From Arachnopeziza araneosa (taxonomy: Eukaryota > Ascomycota > Leotiomycetes > Helotiales > Arachnopezizaceae): 64,000 bases of DNA. The first letter of the stretch is position 1, and every line of letters starts with the position of its first letter. The position numbers and the translations under genes were made by a program. Shown here one piece after another: positions 46,856 through 58,312 of this stretch. The stretch covers positions 1-64,000 of the forward strand of contig QYAI01000059.1 in NCBI GenBank assembly GCA_003988855.1, in the 5' to 3' direction. Under the pieces are notes generated by a model. It saw nothing but the letters and a program-made list of their open reading frames with translations, did no database searches and had not been told where the DNA came from.

Positions 46856-47785
46856 GGTGATCAGCGGATTGCAGCACAGGGTGACGCTCTTGCATTCGTG
46901 TGTCTTCCCGCAGCGTTATCTCATGACCCAATGGATATCGAAAGTCGGACGAGAGAAGCAGATCTCGCTCGGTGGTCGACCGTGGTGAGGACTGGCGGCA
47001 TAAGTAGTTCTTTTCCACAGAGTGGCTGTGGAAGCAGCAGTTTCACGATGGTTTGAAGAGAAGATCGACGATGCGTGGGTGGCGCTCGGCCGCCCAACTG
47101 GCCTCGGGCTCCCCATTCGCTCAGGCGTTTAAGGTTAAAAAGCTGGAGGGCGCGCTGTGGTCCCTAAAGTCATTTCGGCGTCTCGATGCCGCCCACGGTC
47201 CCTGACGGAAGGCCATGATCCCGAGCACACCGTCGTCATTACGCTTACGACGACGACGACACCAGATGGATGTGATTCGACGTCGTGTTTTCCTCATCTC
47301 TGCAAGCGTCGAGGAGGGACCCCGGAATGGTCTTGGAACATTTCATCGTGGATGCTCCTGACAACTGCTGTCGGAAGTTGGCACATCCTAGTGTCGATCA
47401 CAATCCCGCCTGTTCCACTGAGCACCCTCTGTTGGTGCCCATGACCCTTTGGTGGTGCGGGATGACTTGATGGCACTCTCCATGGTTTGGCAGCTTGAGG
47501 GTTGATCAAGCAAGACAGCGAAGAGTGTTCCCGAGTCCCAGATGGGTTATCATCATCTGTATCTTGTGGTATGTACGTGAGCTGGTTGCAACTGGGACAG
47601 ACAGCGGAACTTGGCAGCAGGTGGTTGTCCTGACGGAAGGAAGTTGGAGGTTGGAGGTTGGAGGTTGGAGGTTGGCGCGTCACCAACTCCAAGTGCCGCT
47701 ACGAGAGATTGGGGTTATGGGGTTTGGAGGGTTTGCACCTACCTACGCAGTTAACTAGAGCATTACTCGAGTATTCCCTAGGTAA
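46856..47785. other. intergenic with TTGGAGG short repeat
   Basis: GC-rich non-coding stretch. TTGGAGG is repeated about four times at 47644-47673. Shadow ORFs only. Confidence 0.45.
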
Positions 47786-48017
47786 TTACTTATACTGCGA
47801 GTGACACTTACTTGCACTGCTAATTACACTTATGTGCACCCGTACTTACACTGCGAGTGACACTTACTTGCACTGCGAGTGACACTTACTTGCACTGCTA
47901 ATTACACTTACTTGCACTGCGAGTGACACTTACTTGCACTGTTAATTACACTTACTTGCACTGCTAATTACACTTACTTGCGCTGCTAATTACACTTACT
48001 TGCACTTGTTCATTCTC
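47786..48017. repeat. 22-bp minisatellite with two unit types
   Basis: About 11 units of ACTTACTTGCACTGCGAGTGAC (type A) or the same start ending GCTAATTAC (type B); units near 47850 are degenerate. The order of clear units is roughly A, B, degenerate, A, A, B, A, B, B, B. The two types differ in a short block in the second half of each unit. Confidence 0.85.
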
Positions 48018-49650
48018 CTCCTTTTAAATACAACCGAAGCGACGTCCTCTGCAAGTCTCGAGGCGTGGCGCACCTCTCCTCCATCCTCTCCAGGCCACGC
48101 GATATGTCTCAACCTGCGAGACTCTCTTATCGCGAGCTGAAAAGCTGGAGCAAGAAACCGAGCCGCTCGTGGAATCTTCCTCGCCCAAATCTCCCAGGCG
48201 TGGCGCCAGGGGATCTGGTACCAAGTTCGCCATCATCGGACGGTGAGGATGTGCAATCCAAGTCACGCTGCGAGGGCGCGGTCGTAGGGCTATCGCGACG
48301 CGAGCAGCGGGCTAGAACTCGTCGCGCTCCACCGCCAATGTTGCCGGCGCAAGAGGTGAGATTACATGGGCACACTGGGACCCGCAGATACGGGCTGGGT
48401 GGAGGAGGGTGGGCAGAGTTGGCGAGGTGTGCCTACGAGGAATCCACTGAGGTGGGGAGTGCGAGAGTGAGCACTATAGCTAGGTAAGTCGGTGAATGAA
48501 CGAGTGCTGTGTTCATCACTGATTGATCTGGTTGCGCTCTACCTCTGCATCTCGGCCCTCTCGCTGAGGCTCCAGGGCCCGTCTTTTAATAAATCAGCGA
48601 GTCCCTGCGTCTCTCCAATTCGCTCCTGATCAGATTAGGAAAAAGGGGGTGTCTGTTAGCGACCATTCAATAGTTCTGACCCCGGATGCCGCCATCAAAA
48701 ATCAGCCTCTTGCCGCAAACGTCGGCCAAGTATTGACGATAAGAAGAACCCTGTATCCCAACCCTAGCTCCGCCCACCAAAACACTCTGAGAACCCTACT
48801 GAACATCATCATCATCATCATTCCACTGACAAATGTCTAGCAACATGGCTGTTCGCTGCGCTGACTCTAACGAGGCCTCAATCTCATGTATGATATCTGC
48901 AGTACTATCTTCGAGTCGCCCAGGAAGAAGCACTCCTCCTCCTCCTCCTCCTCCTCCTCCTCCTCCTCTTCCTCCTCTTCCTCCTCCTCCCACCACCACC
49001 ACCACCACCAACCCCTAGCCAGCCAGCGGAACAATCTCCACTCCAGAGGGCCACAAATTTCCTCCTGCAGCGATCTCACCTCCATGGCGTTTATTGCCTT
49101 GACCTTAAACCCATCTCCCGACCTGAGACAGTCTTCAGCCACTTGGCCCTCTGCGGAAAAGAAATTCGATAACAGCTTCTCCTAACCATCTCTTCACCGC
49201 AGACCTGGCCGAGTCGATGCGTAGATAACGATCCATCCTCCCAGACCCTCACGCGTCATTCCCTTCCAACTTTCCCAGTGCAACGGCTCTTTCCCTCCTG
49301 CAGCTCGCAGCTCGCATCTCTCACCTACGCCAACTCACTAGACTGCGCCATCGTGAAAAGGTCTGAGACACTTGATACCACAACTCGGAGGAGGCGCCGC
49401 GGCGGAATATCTCCCCAAAAGAAATTACTACATCTTTAATTAACCCTTCTCGACCAAGGGACTCGCAGCCTGGGTTTCCCCAAATGCTACAACTCTCCTA
49501 CCCTTCTTCCCTCCATCTTTAACAACCAATTGCTCTTCTACACTAGACCTCGACTCGACTAGGAATGATACATGCGAATTAGAGCCTCACCTATCCCCGC
49601 GACATCTAGAGCCGCAGCCGTTGTCGGCAGGCCGTCGAGAGGGGAGATTT
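48018..49650. other. gene-poor interval with a possible small ORF and CTC microsatellite
   Basis: An ORF at 48065-48487 (140 codons, Arg/Ser/Pro-rich) ends just past a perfect donor AG|GTAAGT at 48482. It may be a first exon, but no next exon was found and confidence is low. A (CTC)n tract lies at about 48932-48990, followed by (CAC)n to about 49010; the poly-Ser/poly-Pro ORFs there are artefacts. The rest is 5' flank of the next gene, with an ATG at 49572 opening a short frame that overlaps its start. Confidence 0.4.
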
Positions 49651-51179
49651 ATGAAGTGCTTTGCGTGGATAGACAATGCCGTCAAGGCACTGTATGGATC
49701 TCTTCCCTCCCGGCCAGCAACCACTAACACCTCTCCAGTGCGGTAGACGGCAAGAGCCCGTCTAGGAACCCACGGAAATATGGCGAGACTCGATCATTGC
49801 ACACGAGTCGTTCCAACAAGGAGTTCTATGAGAAGGACGGGGATAGACCAGAGACACCTCCGACTCCAGCTCTCCCCGTGGCGGCTTCGTTCAGAGGGGT
49901 AGATGCCTTTGAACCTCTACAACTTCGTCCTCCCACACCACCACCGAAAGAAGAAGAATCATTGATGGCTCGCCCTCGTCCCGTGGCTCCCGATCATACC
50001 GAAAAGAATCGCTTCTCCCGGGGTAATCTCTCCACGGAGAACTCTCCTCTCCCCCTACGCCTACACCAGACCTTCAACCCGAACAAGCGGTACACGAATC
50101 CACCGAAAAAACATGTGCAGAGGGATTCGATCGATAAATCGATAGCGGCAGAGTATCTGCCATCAATATCGAGTTATGTTCAGTCGGGGGTCATACCACC
50201 GAGTGGGAGGACGCTCCGGAGGAGAAATAAGAGCTCCACCAGCACCATCTTTCAAAACAGTCCTCTCGCTCCGGTGACGATCATTGTCACCACACCCGAT
50301 GATGATGGGCCGCCGTCTCCAGCCATGGACCCTCCGATCATCACCTATGGTTCCTTTTCTCAAATCCACGCCGCCAAAACCTCCGGATCCCTCAACGCAT
50401 CAACCATGTCCCTCCCCTCCACCATCCATGAAGACGAGTCCAACACCCGCTTCCTCGTCCCTGACGATACCCGCCTGAAGCCTCCGACCGATAGCCAGAT
50501 CGACTCCCGCCGCCTACGAAAAGCTCAAGAGTACCGCGAGATCCGCAAATTCATCGTCGGATTCATGAATACGAAGGGCGACCAATTCCCTAAGAAACTC
50601 CGCTTGCGGTTGATGGAAGCCTACTCAATCGCCGACTCGGATCTCGATCCAAAGGTCGTCAAGCGTTTCCAAGAGGAATTGGCACGAGATGAAGGGGTTG
50701 CTCTGCCGGATACTGAAATTGGAACCGATGCGGACGACCTTCAGATCCTGGCCATGGCCTTCCGCAGCCAGATTCCCGTCATGACACCGACGACCCAGCA
50801 GGTCCAGGCAGCACCTATCCCGCCCTTCCGCGGTAGTGCCGTCAAAACCCCTGACAACGCCGCGGTCAAGATCCCTCTCCGCACGACCTCGATCTACGAA
50901 TCCAAGAACCTCAACCGCACATTCTCAGAACCAAATCTACCTCGCAAATATATCGAACAAGAGGCTGAGAACAATCCTCCTCCCCCGGTGCCCAATCTTC
51001 CTAGTACCCAGAGTCTGAATGCGTTGTTGAAAGATCGACGCAGTGATTCACTTGGGAGCAGTGGCGTCCCCAGTGAGAAATCACTGAAGAGTCTGGAGAA
51101 GGAGACTCGGACGAAGAAGGGGAGGTGGGGTGGGTTGTTCAGTCGGAGGAAGAAGGAAGTGGTTAAAGAGATTAGCTAA
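49651..51179 (+). CDS. hypothetical protein, disordered, conserved-looking helical block
   Basis: Two exons, 49651-49691 and 49739-51179, with a 47-nt intron, 493 aa. The start MKCFAWIDNAVKAL splices in frame to AVDGKSPSRNPRKYGETRS; the ATG at 49572 does not. Most of the protein is Pro/Ser-rich. Residues about 250-310 form a charged helical block, SRRLRKAQEYREIRKFIVGF and PKKLRLRLMEAYSIADSDLD, the only part that looks folded. The C-terminus is basic with aromatics (KKGRWGGLFSRRKKEVVKE), which could bind membrane or nucleic acid. I recognise no family. Confidence 0.75.
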
Positions 51180-52092
51180 TTGGATGCTGATTCCTTGCTT
51201 CATCCTACTCGACCAACAACAGTCTCAGCTCAGAACCGAGCTTCCCGCATATCTTGGCACGTTATGCCTCTCACCCATAAAACAACAACCAAAAGCTACA
51301 GCGCTCCCAGCGCGGTCCTCTCTCGAAGTCTTTTTATTATTTGAGCGAAGCGATTTGATCTATCCAGATATCAGTCTCAGAATACGGTATCCTCGGCATT
51401 TACGACAGGGAGTTTGGAGTCCGTACATATGCGATCTGTCTACACATCAGACCTGATCTATTTTCTCATCTTCTGTTTTCTTTTGTTCTGATTAATTGGG
51501 AGCGAGGAAGGGGCTTATATTCATATTGTCTATTTTTAGTCTTAGTTTATAATGGTGTTGGTCGGATTGGATGGGTAGGAGGGAGAGGATGAGAGAAGGA
51601 TGTGGATGAAGGTTTGTACATTAAGTCAAAGATGGACGAGAGAGGATGGGCTGATTGATGGGTGGGAACCACGGTTAAATAATAGATAGAGGGAAGAATG
51701 GATTACATCTTCCATGGCCGCTTAGCTGCTTGACATTCGAGCATCGGGAATGGACACTGCAGATTTGATCCGACGTTGGCAACTCGATCTGATGACGATC
51801 ATCACATCACCAAACTGTGCAACAACGATGAGATTTTTTATTTTTGTATTTTGTATTTTTGAAATTCTGCTTTTCATGCTATATCATCTCTGATCTACGC
51901 GGCTCCTGTCTATCTCTTGCATCATACATCGTGTCACATTATCTCCATATGATGACAGGTGGGCTCCGATCACCAAGTATAACGCCTGCTATGCCGCAAT
52001 GGGGTATCTATGTACATGAATGGATTTATTCTCTCTCTTTTTTTGTTTTTTTTTGGACTGAGGAGTGAGGAGTGAGGAGTGAGGAGTACACC
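51180..52092. other. 3' flanks and GAGGAGT repeat
   Basis: Convergent 3' flanks. T-rich runs at 51836-51860 and 52037-52055. Four copies of GAGGAGT lie at 52060-52087, touching the stop codon of the next gene. Confidence 0.5.
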
Positions 52093-52463
52093 TCAGACGA
52101 TGTGCCCGTCCAGCACCTTGGCCACGGCGAGCGGCCAGCCGAGGATGATTGCGAAGCCGGGGAAGTAGCTGGGAGTGATGTTAGCGCTGGTTCACTCGTC
52201 GTCAAAATATCCATATCTCTCTCTCAGGGTGAGGTGAAGAAGTGGACCAGGGCTACTCACAATACGGCTCCCCGTGCTATGTGCCGCGCCTGCACCCCCC
52301 AATCCGGCTTCGCCCCGCGCTGCGAGACGGGGTAGCCTTGGTACGGGTGCAGGTGCTGCTCCGCCGCCGCCTTGGCGACCTGGCGGATGCGCGGCATGAT
52401 GGAGAAGCTGCGTTGTTGCTGGGCGGCGCGGAGGAGGGGGGTCATGGTCTTGGGGCGGAACAT
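52093..52463 (-). CDS. small probable mitochondrial inner-membrane protein
   Basis: Two exons, 52463-52261 and 52168-52093, with a 92-nt intron, 92 aa. The N-terminus MFRPKTMTPLLRAAQQQRSF is basic, lacks acidic residues and looks like a mitochondrial presequence, possibly cut before SIMPRIRQ. A single membrane segment, FYFPGFAIILGWPLAVAKVL, is formed across the splice site, and the end DGHIV is short. This layout is that of small respiratory-chain or ATP synthase subunits, but I cannot name one. The frame is open upstream of the ATG without a better start. Confidence 0.65.
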
Positions 52464-53359
52464 GTTGATTCTGATATTTGGGGGTTTTTTTGGTTGTGTA
52501 TATAAGGAGGAGGGGATCTGTGGATTCTTCAAGAGAGGAGTGGATCTTGGTCGTTTCAACAAAGAGAGGAGAGTCCTTGTAAGGGAGATGAGATTCTGTC
52601 TGGTTTGAGAGGGGAGATTTTCCGTGCTTGAGCGATGAATTAGGAATGAGTTGAGACTGCTGATGATGAAGAAGCAACAACAACAACAGCAGCAGACGGA
52701 GCGAAGAAGCAGATTTATACCAACCGCCCATCCCCCTCATTCTCCCCATCCCGAGAATCCACGAGAATCCACGATGAGAGATGCAGCACCGTCGCCCTGG
52801 TCCACAGCGTCCCGACCACATAGCCTGAGACGGAGCCCTCATCAGGAGACATGACGCAGCGCGAGCCAATGGCCGCCGGCGCCGATGATATAGTAGAAGC
52901 ACGCCGCTGATGATGTTCCGCGGATGGGCTGATGCGGTTGTGCCTGTTGCGTGTTTCTGCCCTCCATGTGGGCTGATTCTCGCGGCGGCGCATCAGCTGA
53001 CTCGGGCGCTTCCGATGGGTGACGCGGAGAGATATATGAGAACCTGAAGACAGAGAAGAAGGGGATGGAAAGAGGATTATGGAGATGGAGATGGTCTGCA
53101 CGATGATTGATTGTTTGTTTGACTTGATTGTTTGATTCGATCTGATCTTCTGGAATACTACTACCTACATGGGTGCAAGGTCACGTGTGGTTATGCACGA
53201 CGGGACTTCCATTGATGCCCTGGGACCACCCGAAACTCCCCCCAACAGCGGATGAGAATATGAATCGCTTGAGCTTGAGCTTGAGCGAGAGAGATGGGAA
53301 CTTTTCCATGACGCTGGCAGTGCAGAGGCACGGTAATCCTACATTCTGCTTGGCAATGG
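52464..53359. other. intergenic, no gene seen
   Basis: Promoter of the small membrane protein and 3' flank of the proline-rich gene. Contains (CAA/CAG)n at about 52670-52695. No supported gene. Confidence 0.5.
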
Positions 53360-54798
53360 TTATACAGTGCTCGTTCCGTCGTTATCGTCATCCTTTCTCG
53401 AGTGCTTCTTTGACTGCTGCGGGTGCTTCTTTGACTGCTCTGACTGCTCCAAATCCTTCTTTGAGTTCTGTGAGTCTTTCTTTGAGTGCTGCGAGTCCTT
53501 CTTTGAGTGCTGCGAGTCCTTCTTCGAGTGCTGCGAGTCTTTCTTCGAATGCTGCGAGTCTTTCTTCGAGTGCTCCGAACGTCTCTTGACAGCTGCTGTG
53601 AACGGCTTCGATGTAGCGCGCTCATCACGGGGCTCTGGCTTTGATTGCGTCTTTGCTTCTGACTCCGACTTCTTCTTGGGTATGCCCTTCTTGAATGCCT
53701 CGGCCAGCCTGGACATCGGGATCAGGATGCTATCGACTTGAAAGTGAGAGGTGGATAACTTACGTCTTGATCAACTTTCGCGTCCCCTCAATCTTGGCTT
53801 CATCTCCTTGCTTCCGGACAGGCACGGGAACTGGTCGGGGATTCGTGAACCAGGCGGCGTGGGCCGGGTTGGTGGGGTCGTATGGACCTGTGCTCGCGGA
53901 TGGAAGGAGAGGAGGTGGTGGTGGGAACGCGTCACCGAGGTCGGCGTATCTAGTGGATGAGTAGTGGGAGGAAGTCGCGAGAGGAAGAACGTGTTCATCT
54001 TGGCTGGCTGATCGACTTGCTTGTTGAGCTGGCTGGCCGACATTGTCCCCGACGGGAAGAGACGTGGAAGTAAGAGCTTCATCTGTCTCTGTGAGCCAGA
54101 AGTCCGGAAATGGCTCGGTGGCTGCATCGTTCACGGCAACCAGAGAGATAGCAGAGATGCCGGCTTGAGGACAGGCGTAATTGACCGGTGGGCCAAAGGA
54201 GTCGCGACGTTGTGGAATTGGGATATCAGACGCTGGTCTGAACGGATCGAGAGGCGTGCCTGCACCGATCATCCTGGTGCCAGGCGACGCGAGGAGAGGA
54301 GTGGGAGGAGGGGTTGCCATTTCTTGGAGTGGTGCTCCGTCGTGCGTCTTGGAGAAGGAGGAGGAGGTGGCGAAACCAAGGTAGTGGAAGTCCCTTGGTG
54401 GGAAGAGGTGCGGATCTCGGCAGGAGGAGGAAGCGAGCGAGGTGGCAGCAACCACATTCACTGGAGGAGCGACCTCCAGGCGACGCACAATCGGAATATC
54501 GACAGCAACCCGGATCGGATCACTGCCAGAGCCGCATCCGATGATGCGTCCACCCGGAGGTGCTGAGAGGAGCTGCGGCGGCGGCGGAGGAGGACGAGAT
54601 GGAGGCGGAGGCGGAGGCGGAGGAAGTGGTAGAGACAGAGAAACCGCCTGTGGTTCCTCCGGCTCGCGAAGAGGAGAGAGAGGAGGAAAGGGAGGGAGCG
54701 GAGTATGGGCCTGCAGGAAAGTCAGTTGATTGTCAATCATCAAGTTGGAGATTGAGGGTCCGTACAATTGCCCCAGTTCTTCGGTGCCCGTTCGCCAT
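53360..54798 (-). CDS. proline-rich hypothetical with SKKDSQH repeats
   Basis: Three exons: 54798-54766, 54710-53764, 53708-53360, giving 442 aa. The start MANGHRRTGAI splices to AHTPLPPFPPLSPL. Residues about 40-80 contain poly-Pro runs. Two related blocks then follow, GGRIIGCGSGSDPIRVAVDIPI and SPGTRMIGAGTPLDPF..ASDIPI, an internal duplication. Near the end HAAWFTNPRPVPVPVRKQGDEA leads into a Lys-rich part with about five tandem SKKDSQH units plus degenerate ones (21-nt DNA repeat at about 53460-53580). Probably cytosolic or nuclear and disordered. No family recognised. Confidence 0.7.
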
Positions 54799-54943
54799 TG
54801 ATTGTTGGTTTCGATATTCCACTACACACACCAGATATCAGCAACTAATTGTCCATCCTCGATCTCTGGACAAAGAACTTACACAGATCGGACGGGTTGT
54901 ATTTTGAACAATGGCGTCGCGCGTGCGAGCGCGACAACAGCAA

Positions 54944-55097
54944 ACTCGCTTAATCTGTTGACAGTCACCAGGAGAGCTGCGCTAGTCACGTTCTATTGTC
55001 AATTCTTCTGCTGTATATTTACTCGCTTAATCTATTGACATTCACCAGGAGAGCTGCGCTAGTCGCGGTTTATTGTCAATGCCTCTCCTGTAGATTT
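54944..55097. repeat. 77-bp tandem duplication
   Basis: 54944-55020 and 55021-55097 are two copies starting ACTCGCTTAATCT. They share TTGACA and the block TCACCAGGAGAGCTGCGCTA. Several differences are transitions. The pair lies in the upstream region of the proline-rich gene. Confidence 0.8.
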
Positions 55098-57091
55098 ATC
55101 TGCTCTGACGGCACCAGAGATGGTTTGTTCTCTCTAGACAATGATTCGTTCAGGTCTGCTATGCATTCACTCTATTGTTGGCGGATGATCTAGCTGATTT
55201 GCTGTCTCGGCAATATAAAAATTTCTCCTGGACAATGAAAATAGATAATACTACTGATGTCCGAGATCTAGGTCGACATTCAAGTTCCTACCATTCTCTA
55301 AGTTTTAAACCGACAATTGAGCCCCTGATATTCTTCACAATTGAAGCAGATGCTCAACACTTGCCATCCATATCTCGCATTCTTCAAAGCGCGAATACGT
55401 AGTTAAACTCTTGCTATTCTTCAACACTTTAGTTTGCAAAACGGGCCTTATCATCTTGTATATTTGATCTCATAGAAGGGTGATTGCTTCGGGCTTTACT
55501 TGAAGTCTAGAGAATGCTAAGGCTTGGTATCCATCTTGAGTCCGCATGGCACGAGCTCCTAGCTAATTGATAAATCTATTCAGAGCCGAAATGCTACTCA
55601 ATACATCAGGACTCTTATATATTTATATCGCCTACCCTTTAAGACTTCACCCACAAGAGTGAGGGACATCCTGGCCCCCTGAGAATACTCTGTAAGTAAC
55701 AAATATCGCACTGATGCACACGATATGGGTCAGGAAATAGCCGTTGCTATGGGAAGGAGGCCATCACAGAGCAAGCCCTAATTCTCAAGAGCAGAGACAA
55801 TAAGAGAGTGCTGCCAAAGGTTCGGGGAAGTACGCCTCACGGACGTTCAGATGCTGGTAGTGCCGAGAATATCACATGCCGCTTCTCCTTCTCGCTCCTC
55901 CTCACCGCTCAAGCTTGAAATTCTCAATAGCTCACCCTGCTTCGTTACCGACCGCTCCGACGAGACCTGCTCAGCCCGAAAATCCACCTCTCTTCTCCGG
56001 GGCCGATCCGATCCCTGGGCGAGACGGGAGCGGCTCCGGTGGTCTCAGGTGGACGCTCGATGCTGTCGTTTCTGAAAGTATGTGTTTGCATATCAACTCA
56101 TGGCTATCATTTGTCAAACGCGATAAGGTCGCTCCTTCAGGTCGACCCGCTCGTATTCCTCATGTAGCATGTTGTTCGCGCCTAATCTAGGACCGCTACA
56201 AATCTTCTTGGGATTTGGGAGTCGTGATTTCTACCTTTCTTTGCTGCCTTTGTCCACCATGTTTTTATTTATTCTTTTTGTCGACTTGACTTTACATCAG
56301 CAGCGTTCTCGGATCTGATATTGAAATGCACAAAGTAGGATGTCTAAAGGAAGTGAGTAATTACTGGGTTTTCTTGCATTTAACATCTATAGAGAAACAC
56401 GTGTAAAAAGGGCATGCCATCTATAGTTGCTTTACTTCTGAGAGGTTCCCATCAGAGATCTAAGAGTGGAATTAATTGAGAAAAGTTAGGCTAAGTAATT
56501 GTAGACGTAAGGAAGAGATCTAGTAGGAGTTGTGAAAAAAGTTCGAAAGCTTAGCATGTATGCATATGATCCCACCGGACTTTAGGGGAGCGCGCCCTTT
56601 CACCTAAACATCGATTCCAACGCGGGTTTCTACTAGCGTTCCTTCTCGCTGGAAAATATATTAAAGAACTGTCCGTGTATGCCCCAGAGCCGCGTCTGAC
56701 AACCCTATGACTTGCAGTTATCCATGCCTACAACAATAAAGCGGCCGCCACTAGTAATATAACTGGGTGCGAGCGTGCTGAACAAGGCTCAAGGCTTTCC
56801 GTGCGCAGTAAATCCCCAGTGGCTAAGATAACAGAAGCGTCTTAGGGTTAAGCAGGAGATCTTATTTCCTCCAGCCAGTATCTGATACCTTTTGATTATC
56901 CTCCAAGTGGCACTGCGTTACCAAACGAATACGGTAGTAATGCGGGATCACTTCCTCCTCGTCGCAAGATCGCTCGTAGTTAGACCTCTTGTCAGATAAC
57001 CCACAAGGCACAAAGATAAACTCATATAAAGTCCTCAATCATCTCCATTCTTCGAAATATCACTCATCATCATCCCATCTCGATCATCAAG
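55098..57091. other. 2-kb gene-poor interval
   Basis: AT-rich, stop-rich on both strands. The ORFs at 55851-56190 are not supported by any motif. It may hold old element remnants, but I see no element ends. The last 100 bp before 57092 look like a leader. Confidence 0.4.
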
Positions 57092-57424
57092 ATGAAGCTC
57101 ACCGTCCTCGCCCTCGCCGCCACCCTCGCCCCTACAGCGCTGGTCACGGTCGGGTACGGCGTCAACCTGTTCTACGGAACCCACGCCGCCTGGATCGATG
57201 GCAACGACCCATGCAACAGCTTTACCGACATCAACAATGAGTCTAAGAACCCGTGCGGCATCAACTTCAAGCTCACCAACGGATTCTCTTACAAGCTCGA
57301 GAACTGCGGCGATAGCGATTTTGCTCTGTACAACTCGGATGGGAGCTACAATCATAAATGCACCTACAGCGTCAAGGAGTTTTATTGTGTGGCGGGTATC
57401 ATTCAACGGCAGTGGCTTTGCTGA
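57092..57424 (+). CDS. small secreted cysteine protein
   Basis: Single exon, 110 aa. MKLTVLALAATLAPTALV is a signal peptide. The mature part of about 90 residues has six Cys (DPCNS, NPCG, ENCG, HKCT, FYCV and the last residue), so three disulfides are possible. The last ~15 residues are uncertain: a neighbouring frame gives NGSGFAECVVC, which also looks protein-like, so a frameshift near 57395 cannot be excluded. This size and layout fit secreted effector or antimicrobial-type proteins. No known fold recognised. Confidence 0.65.
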   Translation: MKLTVLALAATLAPTALVTVGYGVNLFYGTHAAWIDGNDPCNSFTDINNESKNPCGINFKLTNGFSYKLENCGDSDFALYNSDGSYNHKCTYSVKEFYCVAGIIQRQWLC

Positions 57425-57966
57425 GTGCGTGGTGTGTTGACGTACTGGGTTCTGATGGACTAACTTTGGCAGCTTCAAAACGCAGAGATATGTAGAGGAA
57501 GCAAATTCGGGGCTGTGCAGAGGTCATCAATTGGGAAGATTTGGGTTCTTGTCTATCATTGCAGTTGGAAATTCCGGGACCTGGCCCACTACAGTCCAAG
57601 ACATGCTTCTCAGTATTAAATATAAGATTGATATCCAAGATCAGTGTCTTTTGCGTCGATGTAATCTCCGATCAGATTCTCAAAGTTTTAAATCAAAGCC
57701 CGGATGCCTCTGTCAGAGGTATCAACTGAACTGTTTTATATAAAGCATAAACTGTGAGTACGTTGTACAATTTTAATATGGTATTGAGTAGCTGAAGATC
57801 AACTTTCGCAATTCAGTTTGACGAAAACTTATTATCGAGAAAAAAAGCCGAAATTTAACACTCCTGTTGTCATTCTTGCCGTCATCCTTACAACATCTCT
57901 GATAAATTCCATTGGAACTTTCTCCACGACAAGATGTACTCCCGCAAGTCAATCAGTCCCACGACA
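57425..57966. other. intergenic, no gene seen
   Basis: Between the two small secreted proteins, convergent 3' flanks. Nothing supported. Confidence 0.5.
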
Positions 57967-58312
57967 TTACCCTGTCCCGTTCCGTGCCACGCAGATGTTG
58001 TTGACGCAGTTTTGAGAAGAAGCGCAACAGATTGTGTTTTGAGCGCAAGCATGAACGGTGAAGCATGGATTTTGATGGATTAAAATGCAGGTGCCTTCGC
58101 CGAGGCAAGGAAAGATGGGGCTTGGAGGCGGTGGTGGCGGGCAGTCACCGGCGAGGGGGTCGCGGACACAGTCTTGGAGAGAAATTAGTGGGTGTCTGAT
58201 TGAGGGAGTAGGTTCATAATTAACAGTGAGGAAGAGCTGCTCCAAAAGGAAACTCAATTGCAAGTAAGAGCACAGCCAAAGTCAAAACAAGCTTTTGGAA
58301 GACTAGCGCCAT
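57967..58312 (-). CDS. small secreted protein with ten cysteines
   Basis: Two exons, 58312-58225 and 58172-57967, with a 52-nt intron, 97 aa. The first exon opens MALVFQKLVLTLAVLLLAIE, a signal peptide, and ends ALPH. The splice gives YCVRDPLAGDC, then a poly-Pro run, PCLGEGTC, NPCFTVHAC, TICCASSQNC and NICVARNGTG. That is ten Cys in about 65 mature residues with a CC pair, like knottin or effector-type disulfide proteins. An alternative reading of exon 2 alone lacks a signal. The donor is GTTAAT and the acceptor CCAAG, both slightly weak. No family recognised. The even Cys count supports the model. Confidence 0.65.

Noticed and set aside
47157..47758. Several ORFs on both strands between the AhpC gene and the minisatellite
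   Set aside because: Overlapping frames on both strands, no domain, no consistent splice signals.
48865..49185. ORFs rich in Ser, Pro or Glu around 48900-49150
   Set aside because: They arise from the (CTC)n/(CAC)n microsatellite read in several frames and have no start context or domain.
53367..53741. Cys/Phe-rich plus-strand ORF with ESFFECC repeats
   Set aside because: Antisense of the SKKDSQH repeats; it looks like a Cys-rich secreted protein but has no signal peptide and lies inside a spliced gene on the other strand.
56737..56757. GCGGCCGCCACTAGT, which looks like cloning-vector sites
   Set aside because: Only two adjacent rare-cutter sites without other vector sequence; chance is enough.
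57198..57440. Alternative frame of the six-Cys protein ending FNGSGFAECVVC
   Set aside because: Most of it is a shadow; only the last dozen residues look real. Kept as a caution in the gene entry, not as a gene.
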